From Gammaproteobacteria bacterium (GTDB lineage Bacteria; Pseudomonadota; Gammaproteobacteria; Pseudomonadales; JAUIET01), in contig JAUIHW010000030.1 of assembly GCA_030431775.1 (NCBI GenBank), forward strand, positions 1-46,117: a DNA stretch of 46,117 bases, given 5' to 3'. This document shows positions 35,953 through 44,910 of the stretch, one piece after another. A model generated the notes under the pieces. The model was given only the letters and a program-made list of their open reading frames with translations. It ran no database searches and was not told where the DNA came from. Position numbers and translations under genes: made by a program. Position 1 is the stretch's first letter, and each line of letters opens with the position of its first letter.

Positions 35953-37307
35953 TGAACCACCGGACCGTGCCGCAAACCCAATCTGACGCGCCAAAAAAAC
36001 CGATCGACGTGCTGGTGCATGCGCGCTGGATTGCTGCAGTCGATCCGGCTAACACTGTGCATGAGAACGCCAGCCTTGCAATTGATGGCAACACGATTGT
36101 GGGGATCTATCCACAGCAGGAAGCCAGGCAACGTTTCTCAGCAGAAAAGAACTTTACGCTTGATACCCATTTGCTTTGCCCTGGCCTGGTGAACGCTCAC
36201 GGCCACGCCGCAATGACTCTGTTCCGGGGCTTTGCGGATGACCTGCCATTAATGACCTGGCTGACAGAGCATATCTGGCCAGCAGAAACCGCGCATGTGG
36301 ATGCCGGCTTCGTTGAAGTTGGCGCCAGCCTGGCCGCTGCCGAAATGCTCCGCAGTGGAACCACGTGTTTTTCCGACATGTATTTTTACCCCGGTGTGAC
36401 GGCCGCTGTCGCTCACCGCCACGGCTTGCGCACGCAGCTTGCCTTTCCGGTACTGGAGCTGGAAACCGCCTGGGCCAAGTCTTTGCAGGAATACATCGAC
36501 AAAGGTTTGCAGGTACTGGATGACTACAAACACAGCGCTTACGTGGATGTGTGCTTCGGGCCACACGCACCGTACACCGTCAGCCGCGAAACTCTGCTCA
36601 AGGTGCTTACTCTGGCAGAGGAAATTGATGCCGGTGTGCACATGCACGTGCATGAAAGTGAGCAGGAAATCCAGGCCTTCGTTCACGAGCATGGCCAGCG
36701 GCCGCTCGCAATGCTGCATGAGATTGGGCTTGCCTCGCCCCGTTTGTGTTGCGCGCACATGTGTCATGTGGACGATACGGATCTGGAAATTCTAAGCACC
36801 ACCGGCACCCATGTTGCGCATTGTCCGCGGGCCAACCTGAAACTGGCCAGTGGGTTCAGCCCCATTCAAAAACTGTTGCAGGCCGGGGTCAATGTCGCTC
36901 TGGGCACTGACGGAGCGGCCAGCAATAACAGGTTGGACATGCTCAATGAACTGACCACCAGTGCCTTGCTGGCCAAAGGAGTGGCAGGCGAAGCACACGC
37001 GCTCAATGCCGTTCAGGCACTTCGTCAAGCCACAATCAATGGCGCCAGGGCCTTGGGCAAAGACGCCGATATTGGTAGCCTTGAGGCAGGCAAGCAAGCC
37101 GATTGCTTCGCCATTGATCTTGATCAGCCCGAATACTGGCCGCTCTATGATCCAATTGCCCAACTGGTTTACTGCGCCAACAGCCAACACATTTCGCATG
37201 TTTGGTCTGCCGGCGAGTTACGTCTGGAAGGCGGCCGCCTGTTAAATTTCAATCTGACTGAATTGCGCAACCAGGTGAACCAGTGGCGCAACGTGTTAAG
37301 ACAGTGA
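35952..37307 (+). CDS. mtaD: TRZ/ATZ family hydrolase, 5-methylthioadenosine/S-adenosylhomocysteine deaminase-like
   Basis: A 451-residue amidohydrolase. The metal ligands are in NAHGHAA (H83, H85), FGPHAPYT, HMHVHESEQE and LGTDGAASNN. Homologues at this locus in Pseudomonas deaminate 5'-methylthioadenosine (and in others S-adenosylhomocysteine); other amidohydrolase substrates remain possible. A GTG at 35952 is the only ordinary start after the in-frame TGA at 35925. It has no ribosome-binding site and lies at the foot of the hairpin 35913-35952, so translation may be weak or regulated. mtnA, which neighbours this gene in P. aeruginosa, is absent. Confidence 0.88.
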   Translation: MNHRTVPQTQSDAPKKPIDVLVHARWIAAVDPANTVHENASLAIDGNTIVGIYPQQEARQRFSAEKNFTLDTHLLCPGLVNAHGHAAMTLFRGFADDLPLMTWLTEHIWPAETAHVDAGFVEVGASLAAAEMLRSGTTCFSDMYFYPGVTAAVAHRHGLRTQLAFPVLELETAWAKSLQEYIDKGLQVLDDYKHSAYVDVCFGPHAPYTVSRETLLKVLTLAEEIDAGVHMHVHESEQEIQAFVHEHGQRPLAMLHEIGLASPRLCCAHMCHVDDTDLEILSTTGTHVAHCPRANLKLASGFSPIQKLLQAGVNVALGTDGAASNNRLDMLNELTTSALLAKGVAGEAHALNAVQALRQATINGARALGKDADIGSLEAGKQADCFAIDLDQPEYWPLYDPIAQLVYCANSQHISHVWSAGELRLEGGRLLNFNLTELRNQVNQWRNVLRQ

Positions 37308-37312
37308 TCCGT

Positions 37313-38017
37313 ATGCAAGACCAAGCCAATCTTGATCCCAAAGAAGTCGACAAATTTGATGCGCTGGCGAATCGCTGGTGGGATCGGGAGTCAGAATTCA
37401 AACCGCTGCATGACATCAACCCACTGCGACTCGGCTACATTGAGCAACGCTGTCCGCTGGCAGGAAAACAGGCTCTGGATATCGGTTGCGGTGGCGGGAT
37501 TGTAGCGGAAGCGCTAGCCCAACGCGGTGCAATAGTCACGGCGATTGATATGGCCGAAACCTCACTGGAGGTTGCCCGGTTGCACCTGCTGGAATCCGGC
37601 CTCGACATTGACTACCGCTGCTGCACCGCCGAACAGATTGCCAGCGACGAGCCCGGCAAATATGACCTGGTCACCTGCCTGGAAATGCTGGAGCATGTTC
37701 CCGACCCGGCCTCGGTGATTGACAGCTGCGCTCGATTGCTCAAGCCGGGTGGGCATTTGTTTTTATCCACCATCAATCGCAATCCCAAAGCCTACCTGCT
37801 GGCGATCGTCGGCGCCGAATACATACTGCAAATGCTCCAGAAAGGCACGCATGATTATCGCAAGTTTATCAAGCCATCCGAATTGGCAAGCTGGGCGAGA
37901 CCGGCGGGGCTGAAGCTGCGCGACGTTACCGGAATGACCTACAACCCCATCACCAAGCGCTATGCGCTTGGCAATGACACCGACGTCAATTACCTGATGC
38001 ATCTGGTACTGGAATGA
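37313..38017 (+). CDS. ubiG: Ubiquinone biosynthesis O-methyltransferase
   Basis: A 234-residue SAM-dependent methyltransferase performing both O-methylations of ubiquinone synthesis. The family N-terminus PKEVDKFDALANRWWD, SAM motif I LDIGCGGG (55-62) and LEMLEHVPDP are present. The ATG at 37313 follows the mtaD stop by 5 bp; an in-frame start at 37283 inside mtaD is less likely given homologue length. It overlaps mupP by 4 nt. Confidence 0.96.
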   Translation: MQDQANLDPKEVDKFDALANRWWDRESEFKPLHDINPLRLGYIEQRCPLAGKQALDIGCGGGIVAEALAQRGAIVTAIDMAETSLEVARLHLLESGLDIDYRCCTAEQIASDEPGKYDLVTCLEMLEHVPDPASVIDSCARLLKPGGHLFLSTINRNPKAYLLAIVGAEYILQMLQKGTHDYRKFIKPSELASWARPAGLKLRDVTGMTYNPITKRYALGNDTDVNYLMHLVLE

Positions 38018-38685
38018 CAAGCAGCGGAGCGGTTTTATTTGATCTGGATGGTACCTTGCTGGACACTGCTGACGATTTTATTGTGGTGATTCGTGAGCAG
38101 TGCAAGCGGCATAAGCGTCTGCCTCCCGATGCTTCGGCCATTCGGGAAACAGTCTCTGATGGGGCCCGCGCCATGGTAAGCCTGGCCTTTGAAATGTCTC
38201 CTGATCAGCCGCTGTTTGAGGCGCGTCGCGAAGAATTCCTGTCGATCTATGCCGAGGTGGCAGGCCAGGCTACTGTTCCTTTCGATGGGATACCGACCAC
38301 CTTACAATTCATTGCCGAACTTGGGCTGCCCTGGGGCATTGTTACCAACAAACCGCGCCGTTTTGCAGAGCCTCTGATGGAGCGAATCGGTCTTGAGCCT
38401 GAACATCAGGTTCTGGTTTGCCCGGACGATGTCAGACAAACTAAACCCGCGGCAGAACCGATGCTAAAGGCCGCCCTGGCACTTGGCGTCTCGCCAGGCC
38501 ACTGCATCTATGTGGGCGATCACAGCAGAGACATCGAAGCTGGCCGAAACGCCGGTATGCGAACAATTGCAGCGGCCTACGGTTATGTCACAGATCGAGA
38601 AGCCGCCCTCGCCTGGAAGGCCAACCACACGGTGGACAGCGCTCACGAGATTCCAGCCATTCTTCACACTGAGTACAAACGATAG
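38014..38685 (+). CDS. mupP: HAD-family phosphatase MupP (N-acetylmuramic acid 6-phosphate phosphatase)
   Basis: A 223-residue HAD hydrolase with nucleophile motif FDLDGTLLDT (D10, D12), motif II VTNKP, and YVGDHSRDIEAG. It resembles phosphoglycolate phosphatase, but in Pseudomonas the enzyme in exactly this position between ubiG and the YciK gene is MupP of the cell-wall recycling bypass. The assignment rests on that synteny; Gph activity is the alternative. The start overlaps ubiG by 4 nt. Confidence 0.85.
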   Translation: MTSSGAVLFDLDGTLLDTADDFIVVIREQCKRHKRLPPDASAIRETVSDGARAMVSLAFEMSPDQPLFEARREEFLSIYAEVAGQATVPFDGIPTTLQFIAELGLPWGIVTNKPRRFAEPLMERIGLEPEHQVLVCPDDVRQTKPAAEPMLKAALALGVSPGHCIYVGDHSRDIEAGRNAGMRTIAAAYGYVTDREAALAWKANHTVDSAHEIPAILHTEYKR

Positions 38686-38686
38686 C

Positions 38687-39439
38687 ATGCAGGAATATTT
38701 ACTAAACTACCAACCGGCGCCGATGTGCCTTGATGGCAAGGTCATTCTGGTAACGGGTGCTGGCAGCGGTATCGGACAGGCGGCTGCCAGAACCTACGCC
38801 CAGAATGGTGCTGAAGTCATTCTTGTAGGAAGAACCACAGAAAAGCTTGAGCAAACTTACGATGAAATGCTGGCGGGCGGCTGCCGCGAGCCGATTATGT
38901 ATACTTTCGATCTGGCCAGCACTGATGAAACAGCCTATCGACAATTGGCCGATGCGGTAAGTGAACAGTATCATCGGCTTGACGGCCTACTCCACAACGC
39001 CTCGCTGCTCGGGGAGCGCAAACCGATTGAGAATTACAGCGCGCAGGTGTGGCAAGACGTCATGCAGGTGAATGTTAATTCAGCATTTCTGCTAAGTAAG
39101 GCACTTCTACCGACGCTCAAGCTCGCCAAGAACGCCTCTCTGTTATTCACCTCGTCCGGCGTTGGCCGGCGAGGCAAGGCCTACTGGGGGGCGTATGCGG
39201 CATCCAAGTTTGCCACTGAAGGCCTGATGCAGGTGTTGGCGAGTGAGCTGGAAAACACCAGCAATATCCGTGTCAACAGTATCAACCCGGGCGCTACCTG
39301 CACGGCAATGCGCCAGGCGGCCTATCCCGCAGAAAATCCAGACGACAATCCTCATCCCGAGGAAATAATGCTGCCCTATTTGTACCTGATGGACGACGCC
39401 AGCTGTGCCGTCAACGGGATGGCGCTGAACGCCCAGTAG
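38687..39439 (+). CDS. yciK: YciK-type short-chain dehydrogenase
   Basis: A 250-residue SDR with TGAGSGIG (23-30), HNAS (for NNAG), SSGVGRRGKAYWGAYAASK (Ser-Tyr-Lys triad) and NPGATCT. The N-terminal YLLNYQPAPMCLDGKVILV fits YciK, a conserved SDR of unknown substrate. It follows mupP by one base. Its 3' end overlaps the convergent rluB by 29 nt. Confidence 0.92.
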   Translation: MQEYLLNYQPAPMCLDGKVILVTGAGSGIGQAAARTYAQNGAEVILVGRTTEKLEQTYDEMLAGGCREPIMYTFDLASTDETAYRQLADAVSEQYHRLDGLLHNASLLGERKPIENYSAQVWQDVMQVNVNSAFLLSKALLPTLKLAKNASLLFTSSGVGRRGKAYWGAYAASKFATEGLMQVLASELENTSNIRVNSINPGATCTAMRQAAYPAENPDDNPHPEEIMLPYLYLMDDASCAVNGMALNAQ

Positions 39440-40205
39440 GTCGACGCTGACTCAACCCCCGGGGAGCAGGCAAACCGACATACTGGTAGATTTCCCGGCA
39501 TTCGGCTGCACTGAACTCTTTGAAGCGTCCGGCCTTGATTGCCGACGGTATGACCACTGGACCAAACCTTACCCGCTTCAGGCGACTGACCTGCACGCCC
39601 TGAGACTCCCACAACCGTCGTACTTCGCGATTACGGCCTTCAGTCAGGGCAACATAGAACCAGTGATTGCTCCCTGCCGCAGCGCCGCGACCGGCCTGTA
39701 TGTCGGTGAATCGAGCGACCCCGTCGTCCAATTCCACGCCTGCCCGCAGGCGCTCCAGCATAGCCTCATCCACCTCTCCGTTTACGCGCACCAGGTATTC
39801 GCGATCAATGCCTGAGGAAGGGTGCATCAGCGCGTTGGCCAACTCACCGTCTGTGGTGAACAGCAGCAAACCACTGGTATTGAGGTCAAGACGGCCAATA
39901 CTGATCCAGCGCTGTTGGCGCAGGCGCGGCAGCCGATCATAAACACTGGGCCGTCCTTCGGGGTCTTTGCGACTGCAAACCTCTCCGGTTGGCTTGTGGT
40001 ACAGTAAAACCTTTGCCTGCTGCTCGGTCGTGCGGGCACGCACTTCCCGACCATCCACCTGCAGGCGATCACTGTCACTGACCCGGTCGCCCAAACGGGC
40101 CACTTTACCGTTCACTTTGACCCGGCCATCGGCGATCCAGCGCTCTAGCTCACGCCGCGAGCCAAAGCCTTTTCGCGCCAGCACCTTCTGAAGTTTTTCA
40201 TCCAT
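39411..40205 (-). CDS. rluB: 23S rRNA pseudouridine synthase RluB
   Basis: A 264-residue pseudouridine synthase (23S rRNA U2605 in E. coli). The N-terminal S4 RNA-binding domain (EKLQKVLARKGFGSRRELERWI) is followed by the RsuA-family catalytic domain with GRLDLNTSG (catalytic D107). The C-terminus is basic. The ATG at 40205 is preferred over an upstream in-frame start at 40241, which would extend into scpB. It is the last gene of the rnm-yciO-scpA-scpB-rluB cluster. Confidence 0.95.
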   Translation of the reverse strand: MDEKLQKVLARKGFGSRRELERWIADGRVKVNGKVARLGDRVSDSDRLQVDGREVRARTTEQQAKVLLYHKPTGEVCSRKDPEGRPSVYDRLPRLRQQRWISIGRLDLNTSGLLLFTTDGELANALMHPSSGIDREYLVRVNGEVDEAMLERLRAGVELDDGVARFTDIQAGRGAAAGSNHWFYVALTEGRNREVRRLWESQGVQVSRLKRVRFGPVVIPSAIKAGRFKEFSAAECREIYQYVGLPAPRGLSQRRPTGRSAPSR

Positions 40206-40244
40206 AATGTTATTTGGCCTGCCCCCGGCAACAAACCGCAACGG

Positions 40245-41018
40245 TCAGTTAGGCAGTGGTTTGAAGTTGGCGTCTGGGTCAACGTCTTCCGGCTCAGGCA
40301 CTGTGTCTGCTTGCTCTGAATCAGGCACTTCCAGGCTGGTCGTCGCAGCCTGGTCAGGATCAGAAGCAGCATTGGACACTTCTGCCTCGACACTCTGCTC
40401 ATCATTAATGGCGGGCAGATCCTCAACCGGCAGTTCTATGCTGCGCCCAGTTACCGGCGCTTCATCAAGTTCCAGCTCAGGTTCCGCAGTAGCGATCTCC
40501 TTGATGTCAGCCAGACTTGGCAATTGGCTCAGCCCCTTAAGGTTGAAATAATCGAGAAACTCTCTGGTGGTTGCGTACATTGCCGGTTTTCCTGGCACGT
40601 CTCGATGGCCAACAACCCGCACCCAGCCACGCTCCAACAGCGAGCGAATAATGTTTGTGCTGACCGCGACCCCGCGCACATCTTCAATTTCGCCGCGGGT
40701 GATGGGCTGCTTGTAGGCGACCAAGGCCAGGGTTTCCAGGAGAGCGCGCGAATAACGTGGCGGCTTTTCTTCCCATAATCGGCTCACCCAGACCCCGTAC
40801 TTGCTTTTCACCTGAAAACGGAAGCCGCTCGCAACTTCTTTCAGTTCGTATGCGCGCTCATCACATTCATCCGCCAATTCGGCCAGCGCCTGGCGCAACA
40901 GCTCGTTGTCGGGTTTGCCCTTAACGTCGAACAGATTGCCCAACTCGCGCAGGCTGAGAGGCCTCCCTGACGCCAGCAAAGCACCTTCAACAACTCTTTT
41001 CAGCTCTGATACTTCCAT
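40245..41018 (-). CDS. scpB: Segregation and condensation protein B
   Basis: A 257-residue ScpB, the winged-helix kleisin-associated subunit of the SMC condensin complex. The core (residues 1-180) has LKRVVEGALLASGRPLS, SRALLETLALVAYKQPITRGEIEDVRGV and LLERGWVRVVGHRDVPGKPAMY. The last 75 residues are acidic and low-complexity (D/E/P/S/T) and probably disordered. It overlaps scpA by one base (TGATG), so the two are coupled. The SMC or MksB partner is outside the window. Confidence 0.95.
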   Translation of the reverse strand: MEVSELKRVVEGALLASGRPLSLRELGNLFDVKGKPDNELLRQALAELADECDERAYELKEVASGFRFQVKSKYGVWVSRLWEEKPPRYSRALLETLALVAYKQPITRGEIEDVRGVAVSTNIIRSLLERGWVRVVGHRDVPGKPAMYATTREFLDYFNLKGLSQLPSLADIKEIATAEPELELDEAPVTGRSIELPVEDLPAINDEQSVEAEVSNAASDPDQAATTSLEVPDSEQADTVPEPEDVDPDANFKPLPN

Positions 41019-41860
41019 CAGGCCGCTTCCTTGGCTTTCAAGTGAATGGGACCAAAAATTTCCGACTGCACGATATCGATCAGCTCCTCTTTCAATAATT
41101 CCATCATCGCCAGAAACGTTACGATCACCCCCAAGCGACCTTCTTCCACCACAAACATTGACAGCAATGGAACAAACTTTTCGCTACTGACACGCTCCAG
41201 CATACTGGCCATTTTTTCCCGCGTGGACAGCGGCTCCAGAACGATATGGTGATGCTCGTACATTTCAGCACGGCGCAGCACCTCGCCCATGGCCAGCATC
41301 AGTTCCTGCATGCTGACATCCGGCTGCGGCCGCTCCTGCTCGTAGTCGGGAGGCTCGATGGCCACTACCGTATAATCCCGTCCTTCTCTGGGAAGCTCGT
41401 CAATCTTCTCGGCGGCTTCCTTGAAGCGTTCATATTCCTGCAAGCGCCTGATCAGTTCAGCGCGCGGATCATCTTCTTCGGCTTCCGCTTCGGCCTTCTT
41501 GGGCAGCAGCATGCGCGATTTTATCTGTGCCAGCATCGCTGCCATTACCAGGTATTCTGCAGCCAGTTCAAAGCGCAGCGCATCCATCATTTCAACGTAT
41601 GCCATGTACTGCGCGGTAACCCTGGCCACATCCAACTCAAGAATATCGAGGTTGTGGCGCTTGATCAGGTAAAGCAGCAAGTCCAGAGGGCCCTGGAAGG
41701 TTTCCAGCACAATCGCCAGCGCATCCGGTGGTATGTACAGGTCTTCCGGCAGCTCGGTAAGCGACTTGCCATTAACCACCGCGACGAAGGGCTGCCCGCC
41801 GCCGTGCGTCTGGGGTTCAACCGCATTCTGTGCTCTGTCGCTTATGGCTTCCTCGCTCAC
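41018..41860 (-). CDS. scpA: Segregation and condensation protein A
   Basis: The 280-residue kleisin subunit of the SMC-ScpAB complex. It has the N-terminal FQGPLDLLLYLIKRHNLDILELDVARVTAQY, the middle EYLVMAAMLAQIKSRMLLP, and the C-terminal winged helix (VVEEGRLGVIVTFLAMMELLKEELIDIVQSE). The start is a GTG at 41860. It lies downstream of yciO with a 58-bp gap and is coupled to scpB. Confidence 0.95.
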   Translation of the reverse strand: MSEEAISDRAQNAVEPQTHGGGQPFVAVVNGKSLTELPEDLYIPPDALAIVLETFQGPLDLLLYLIKRHNLDILELDVARVTAQYMAYVEMMDALRFELAAEYLVMAAMLAQIKSRMLLPKKAEAEAEEDDPRAELIRRLQEYERFKEAAEKIDELPREGRDYTVVAIEPPDYEQERPQPDVSMQELMLAMGEVLRRAEMYEHHHIVLEPLSTREKMASMLERVSSEKFVPLLSMFVVEEGRLGVIVTFLAMMELLKEELIDIVQSEIFGPIHLKAKEAA

Positions 41861-41918
41861 TTAATCACCAATGTAACGTTCGGCGCGATTATACTGGCTC
41901 CGGTGCACGAAAGACATA

Positions 41919-42542
41919 TCAGCCGGAAAATACATCCACAGGTCCCTTCCCTTCGCGAACAAGCTGTATCCCGTCCTCGTCGATTGCGACGATGGTCGTC
42001 GGCTCCATGCCGCAATAGCCGCCATCGATGACCAGATCAACCTGGCTGCCCAGCAAGTCGCGCATTTCGTAAGGGTCGATTAAGGGCTCCCGGTCACCGG
42101 GCAGAATAAGAGTAACGCTCATCAGCGGCTCACCGAGGGTGGCCAGCAGCGCCTGGGCGACTGCATGGTCTGGCACCCGCAGACCAATGGTCTTGCGTTT
42201 AGGGTGCATCAGGCGGCGCGGCACTTCTCGGGTGGCCGGTAAAATGAAGGTGTAGGGCCCTGGCGTCAGGTGTTTCAATGTGCGAAACACGCTGTTGTCC
42301 ACGCGGGCGTAGTTCGCCAACTCCGACAAATCACGAACCATCAGGGTAAAGTTGTGGTGCTTGTCAAGTTGACGTAAACGTCGAATACGATCCAATGCAG
42401 TTTTGTCGCCAATCTGACAACCCAACGCGTAAGCCGAGTCGGTTGGGTACGCGATGACCCCTCCCGCCGCAATTATGTCCGCAGCACTGCGTATCAAGCG
42501 CTGCTGCGGATTATCCGGGTGGACCTGAAAGAACTGACTCAT
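41919..42542 (-). CDS. yciO: YciO/YrdC family protein (L-threonylcarbamoyladenylate synthase-like)
   Basis: A 207-residue YrdC-domain protein: IIAAGGVIAYPTDSAYALGC, RLRQLDKHHNFTLMV, LTPGPYTFILPATREVP and KTIGLRVPDH. TsaC members make threonylcarbamoyl-AMP for the tRNA modification t6A, but the YciO branch is a paralogue whose activity is uncertain. Its place between rnm and scpA matches the yciV-yciO order in E. coli. The ATG at 42542 overlaps the rnm stop by 4 nt. Confidence 0.9.
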   Translation of the reverse strand: MSQFFQVHPDNPQQRLIRSAADIIAAGGVIAYPTDSAYALGCQIGDKTALDRIRRLRQLDKHHNFTLMVRDLSELANYARVDNSVFRTLKHLTPGPYTFILPATREVPRRLMHPKRKTIGLRVPDHAVAQALLATLGEPLMSVTLILPGDREPLIDPYEMRDLLGSQVDLVIDGGYCGMEPTTIVAIDEDGIQLVREGKGPVDVFSG

Positions 42543-43402
42543 CTCAACAGCGACTCCGCTTGCCAGTGTTCCCACAACGTATCGCAGTGAGCTGGTAAAC
42601 CTTGAACGGCACCAAGATGTCTCCAGGGACTGCTGGCGCCGTGAAAATCACTGCCCTGACTGACCAGCAATTGATGCTGGCGAGCCAGCTTTGTCAGACG
42701 ATTGACATCCGCTCTTGGCTGAATACCGGTACAAGCTTCCAGCGCATGCCCTCCACACTGGCTGAATTCGGCCGCCAATGCCTGCAATCGGCGTCCACCC
42801 AGTTTGTAATGCAGCGGGTGGGCCAGAACCGCGTACCCTCCCGAGCGGCGAATAATCGCGACCGTTTCATCAAGCCCTGGCCAGTCAACGGCAATACTGG
42901 CCGCTTTGCCCTTGCCCAGTATGCGTTTAAACGCGCGGCGCGAATCGGGGACATAGGCCAACTCAGCCAGACACGCAGCGATGGCTGGACGATTGACAGC
43001 CTGCATCGCGCCACCTCTGAAGCAGTCCCGAACGCCGTAATACCCCAATTCATCGAGGCGGGCTAACAAGCGATGATTGCGCTCACAGCGTAACGCCTGT
43101 TGCCGGCCCAGGAAAGCCAGCAACGCCGGGTGCGACGTGTTCACGGCGAGACCCAAGACATGCACCGGGCAGCTTCCCCAGCGGGACGAAATCTCCACCC
43201 CACTGATCAGTTGAAAATTTGCGAAACGCTCAGCCACTGCGGACTCGGCCAGGTAATGGCGCGCATCGTCCACACCAGCTACCGTATCGTGGTCTGTGAT
43301 TGCCAGCACGGAAACGCCCTGCGACAGCGCACTTTCCAGCAATTCAGCTGGCGACAAGCTACCGTCAGAGCGATTAGTATGTGTATGTAGGTCAATCTTC
43401 AC
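42539..43402 (-). CDS. rnm: RNase AM, PHP-domain 5'-3' exoribonuclease (YciV)
   Basis: A 287-residue PHP-fold phosphoesterase with metal ligands in DLHTHTNRSDGS, AITDHDT, GVEISS, AHPLHY and GSDFHG. Homologues in E. coli (YciV/TrpH) remove 5' nucleotides from RNA, including rRNA precursors, and hydrolyse 3',5'-bisphosphonucleotides. It is first in the minus-strand cluster with yciO and scpAB, divergent from yciB across 118 bp. Confidence 0.92.
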   Translation of the reverse strand: MKIDLHTHTNRSDGSLSPAELLESALSQGVSVLAITDHDTVAGVDDARHYLAESAVAERFANFQLISGVEISSRWGSCPVHVLGLAVNTSHPALLAFLGRQQALRCERNHRLLARLDELGYYGVRDCFRGGAMQAVNRPAIAACLAELAYVPDSRRAFKRILGKGKAASIAVDWPGLDETVAIIRRSGGYAVLAHPLHYKLGGRRLQALAAEFSQCGGHALEACTGIQPRADVNRLTKLARQHQLLVSQGSDFHGASSPWRHLGAVQGLPAHCDTLWEHWQAESLLR

Positions 43403-43437
43403 GTGATGTCGCCGGGCCAGATCGTTTACACTCCCGT

Positions 43438-43463
43438 CCCGGCCTTCGCCGAGAAAGGCCGGG
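43438..43463. repeat. Hairpin between divergent rnm and yciB
   Basis: CCCGGCCTT and AAGGCCGGG form a perfect 9-bp stem around an 8-nt loop. It is followed on the plus strand by ATTATACT, in which TATACT (43467-43472) could be the yciB -10, so the hairpin would lie over the -35 region. Lacking a T-run, it looks like an operator or a structured leader element rather than a terminator. Confidence 0.5.
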
Positions 43464-43520
43464 CATTATACTCACGTCCGTATTCTGAAGTACTCTGAAT
43501 TTAACCACTCACTCGACGCC

Positions 43521-44102
43521 ATGAAACAACTAGCCGAATTAGTCCCTGTCCTGCTCTTTTTTATCGTGTACCAACTGGACGGCCAGGAAATCGCAGTGGC
43601 CGGTTTACACTACACCTTCGATGGTATTTATTCGGCAACGGCCGTTTTGATGCTCGCAACCGCCGCCCAGCTTGCACTGACACGGCTGCTAACCGGGGCT
43701 TTCGAAAAACGCCTGTTGTGGCTGTTTGCGGCCGTGCTCGTGTTTGGCTCTGCAACGCTGTTACTGCGCAGTGAACTATTCATACAGTGGAAACCCACCG
43801 TGTTTAACTGGGCCCTGGCGGCAGCGTTTATTGTCGCTCCTTTCATTGGTCGAAAAACGCTGCTTGAACGAGGTCTGGGCGACCAGGTTGCCCTGCCTGC
43901 TGCAATCTGGAAACGTCTCAACCTGCTGTGGATCGCTAATTTCCTGGTTGTCGGCACGTTGAATCTGGTGGTGGCCTACCAGTTCAGTGAAGCCTTCTGG
44001 GTGAGCTACAAGCTGTACAGCGCAATTGGCTTCACGCTGTTGCTGGCCGTGCTCACCGCCGTGATTATTGCCCCGCACATCAGCGAGGAAGAACCAGGCT
44101 AG
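43521..44102 (+). CDS. yciB: Inner-membrane septation protein A-like (YciB)
   Basis: A 193-residue integral membrane protein with about five hydrophobic helices. Typical YciB features are LVPVLLFFIVYQ at the N-terminus, GIYSATAVLMLATAAQLA, the segment FIQWKPTVFNW and the loop RLNLLWIANFLVVGTLNL. YciB is linked to septation, envelope synthesis and membrane-potential maintenance; its mechanism is unsettled. The ATG is not preceded by a clear ribosome-binding site. Confidence 0.93.
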   Translation: MKQLAELVPVLLFFIVYQLDGQEIAVAGLHYTFDGIYSATAVLMLATAAQLALTRLLTGAFEKRLLWLFAAVLVFGSATLLLRSELFIQWKPTVFNWALAAAFIVAPFIGRKTLLERGLGDQVALPAAIWKRLNLLWIANFLVVGTLNLVVAYQFSEAFWVSYKLYSAIGFTLLLAVLTAVIIAPHISEEEPG

Positions 44103-44151
44103 CTGTTTTTGGTATTTTTGCTGCGTCTGAGCGTTCCTTTAGCTGCACAAT

Positions 44152-44179
44152 TTGACAGCATCCTGATCTGGATTACATT
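44152..44179 (+). promoter_or_regulatory. Sigma-70-type promoter of the SH3/coiled-coil protein operon
   Basis: A perfect TTGACA (44152-44157), a 16-bp spacer and TACATT (44174-44179). The predicted start near 44186 leaves a leader of about 45 nt before the ATG at 44233. Confidence 0.6.
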
Positions 44180-44232
44180 ACTTTTACACGACGCTTATTC
44201 TTTGGCTGATTAAGAAGCAGGATCAAACGGTA

Positions 44233-44910
44233 ATGAGGCATTTTTTCTTTCGCACCGCAATATTGTGCTTTGTGCTTCAGGTGTCACCAGCAATTGTGGC
44301 GGAAGTCGGCTGGGTGGATGACAAGCTGTATGTCCCTATGCGCACGGGCCCTTCGTCTAGGCACTCGATCACCCATCGTGGTCTGGTAAGCGGCACTCGG
44401 CTTGAAATTCTAAGCAGCGATGAAGAAAGCGGTTTTACGCATGTCCGTCTGCGGGATGGCAAAGAAGGTTATCTGCCATCGCAGTACGTCAGCAAAATTC
44501 CGATCGCCGAGGACCGGCTTGCGGAGGCCAACAAAACGATTGAGGCGCTCACGTCAAAGAGCAAACCATTGCAACAACAATTGTTTGAACTCAGAGAAAA
44601 CAACAAATCTCTTGAGCAGCAAGTCAGCACATTGACCGGCGACAAAAAACGACTTGAAGACCAGCTCAGTGAAATCCAGCAAATCTCCAAAAGCCATATC
44701 GAGACCGCGCAGAAAAACAAGGCACTGCTGAAGGAAAACGAGTCGCACAAAAATACCATCGATGTACTGAAAGCTGACAATACCCGTCTCAAGCAACGGT
44801 CTGATCAAGAATGGTTTATCAACGGCGCTGGTGCTGTTGTGCTCGGTGTTATTTTGACCCTGGTAATACCACGTCTGGTGCCGAAAAAGCGAGGTACCGA
44901 GTGGGCTTAA
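44233..44910 (+). CDS. TIGR04211-type SH3 domain protein (YgiM-like)
   Basis: A 225-residue protein: signal peptide (about 1-23), a bacterial SH3 domain (24-90, [27 protein letters not shown] and [14 protein letters not shown]), a coiled coil (about 92-190), a C-terminal membrane helix (196-213) and a short basic tail (KKRGTEWA). This is the architecture of YgiM and related SH3 proteins of the envelope; a peptidoglycan-associated role is presumed. It overlaps the peptidyl-prolyl isomerase by 10 nt. Confidence 0.9.
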   Translation: MRHFFFRTAILCFVLQVSPAIVAEVGWVDDKLYVPMRTGPSSRHSITHRGLVSGTRLEILSSDEESGFTHVRLRDGKEGYLPSQYVSKIPIAEDRLAEANKTIEALTSKSKPLQQQLFELRENNKSLEQQVSTLTGDKKRLEDQLSEIQQISKSHIETAQKNKALLKENESHKNTIDVLKADNTRLKQRSDQEWFINGAGAVVLGVILTLVIPRLVPKKRGTEWA

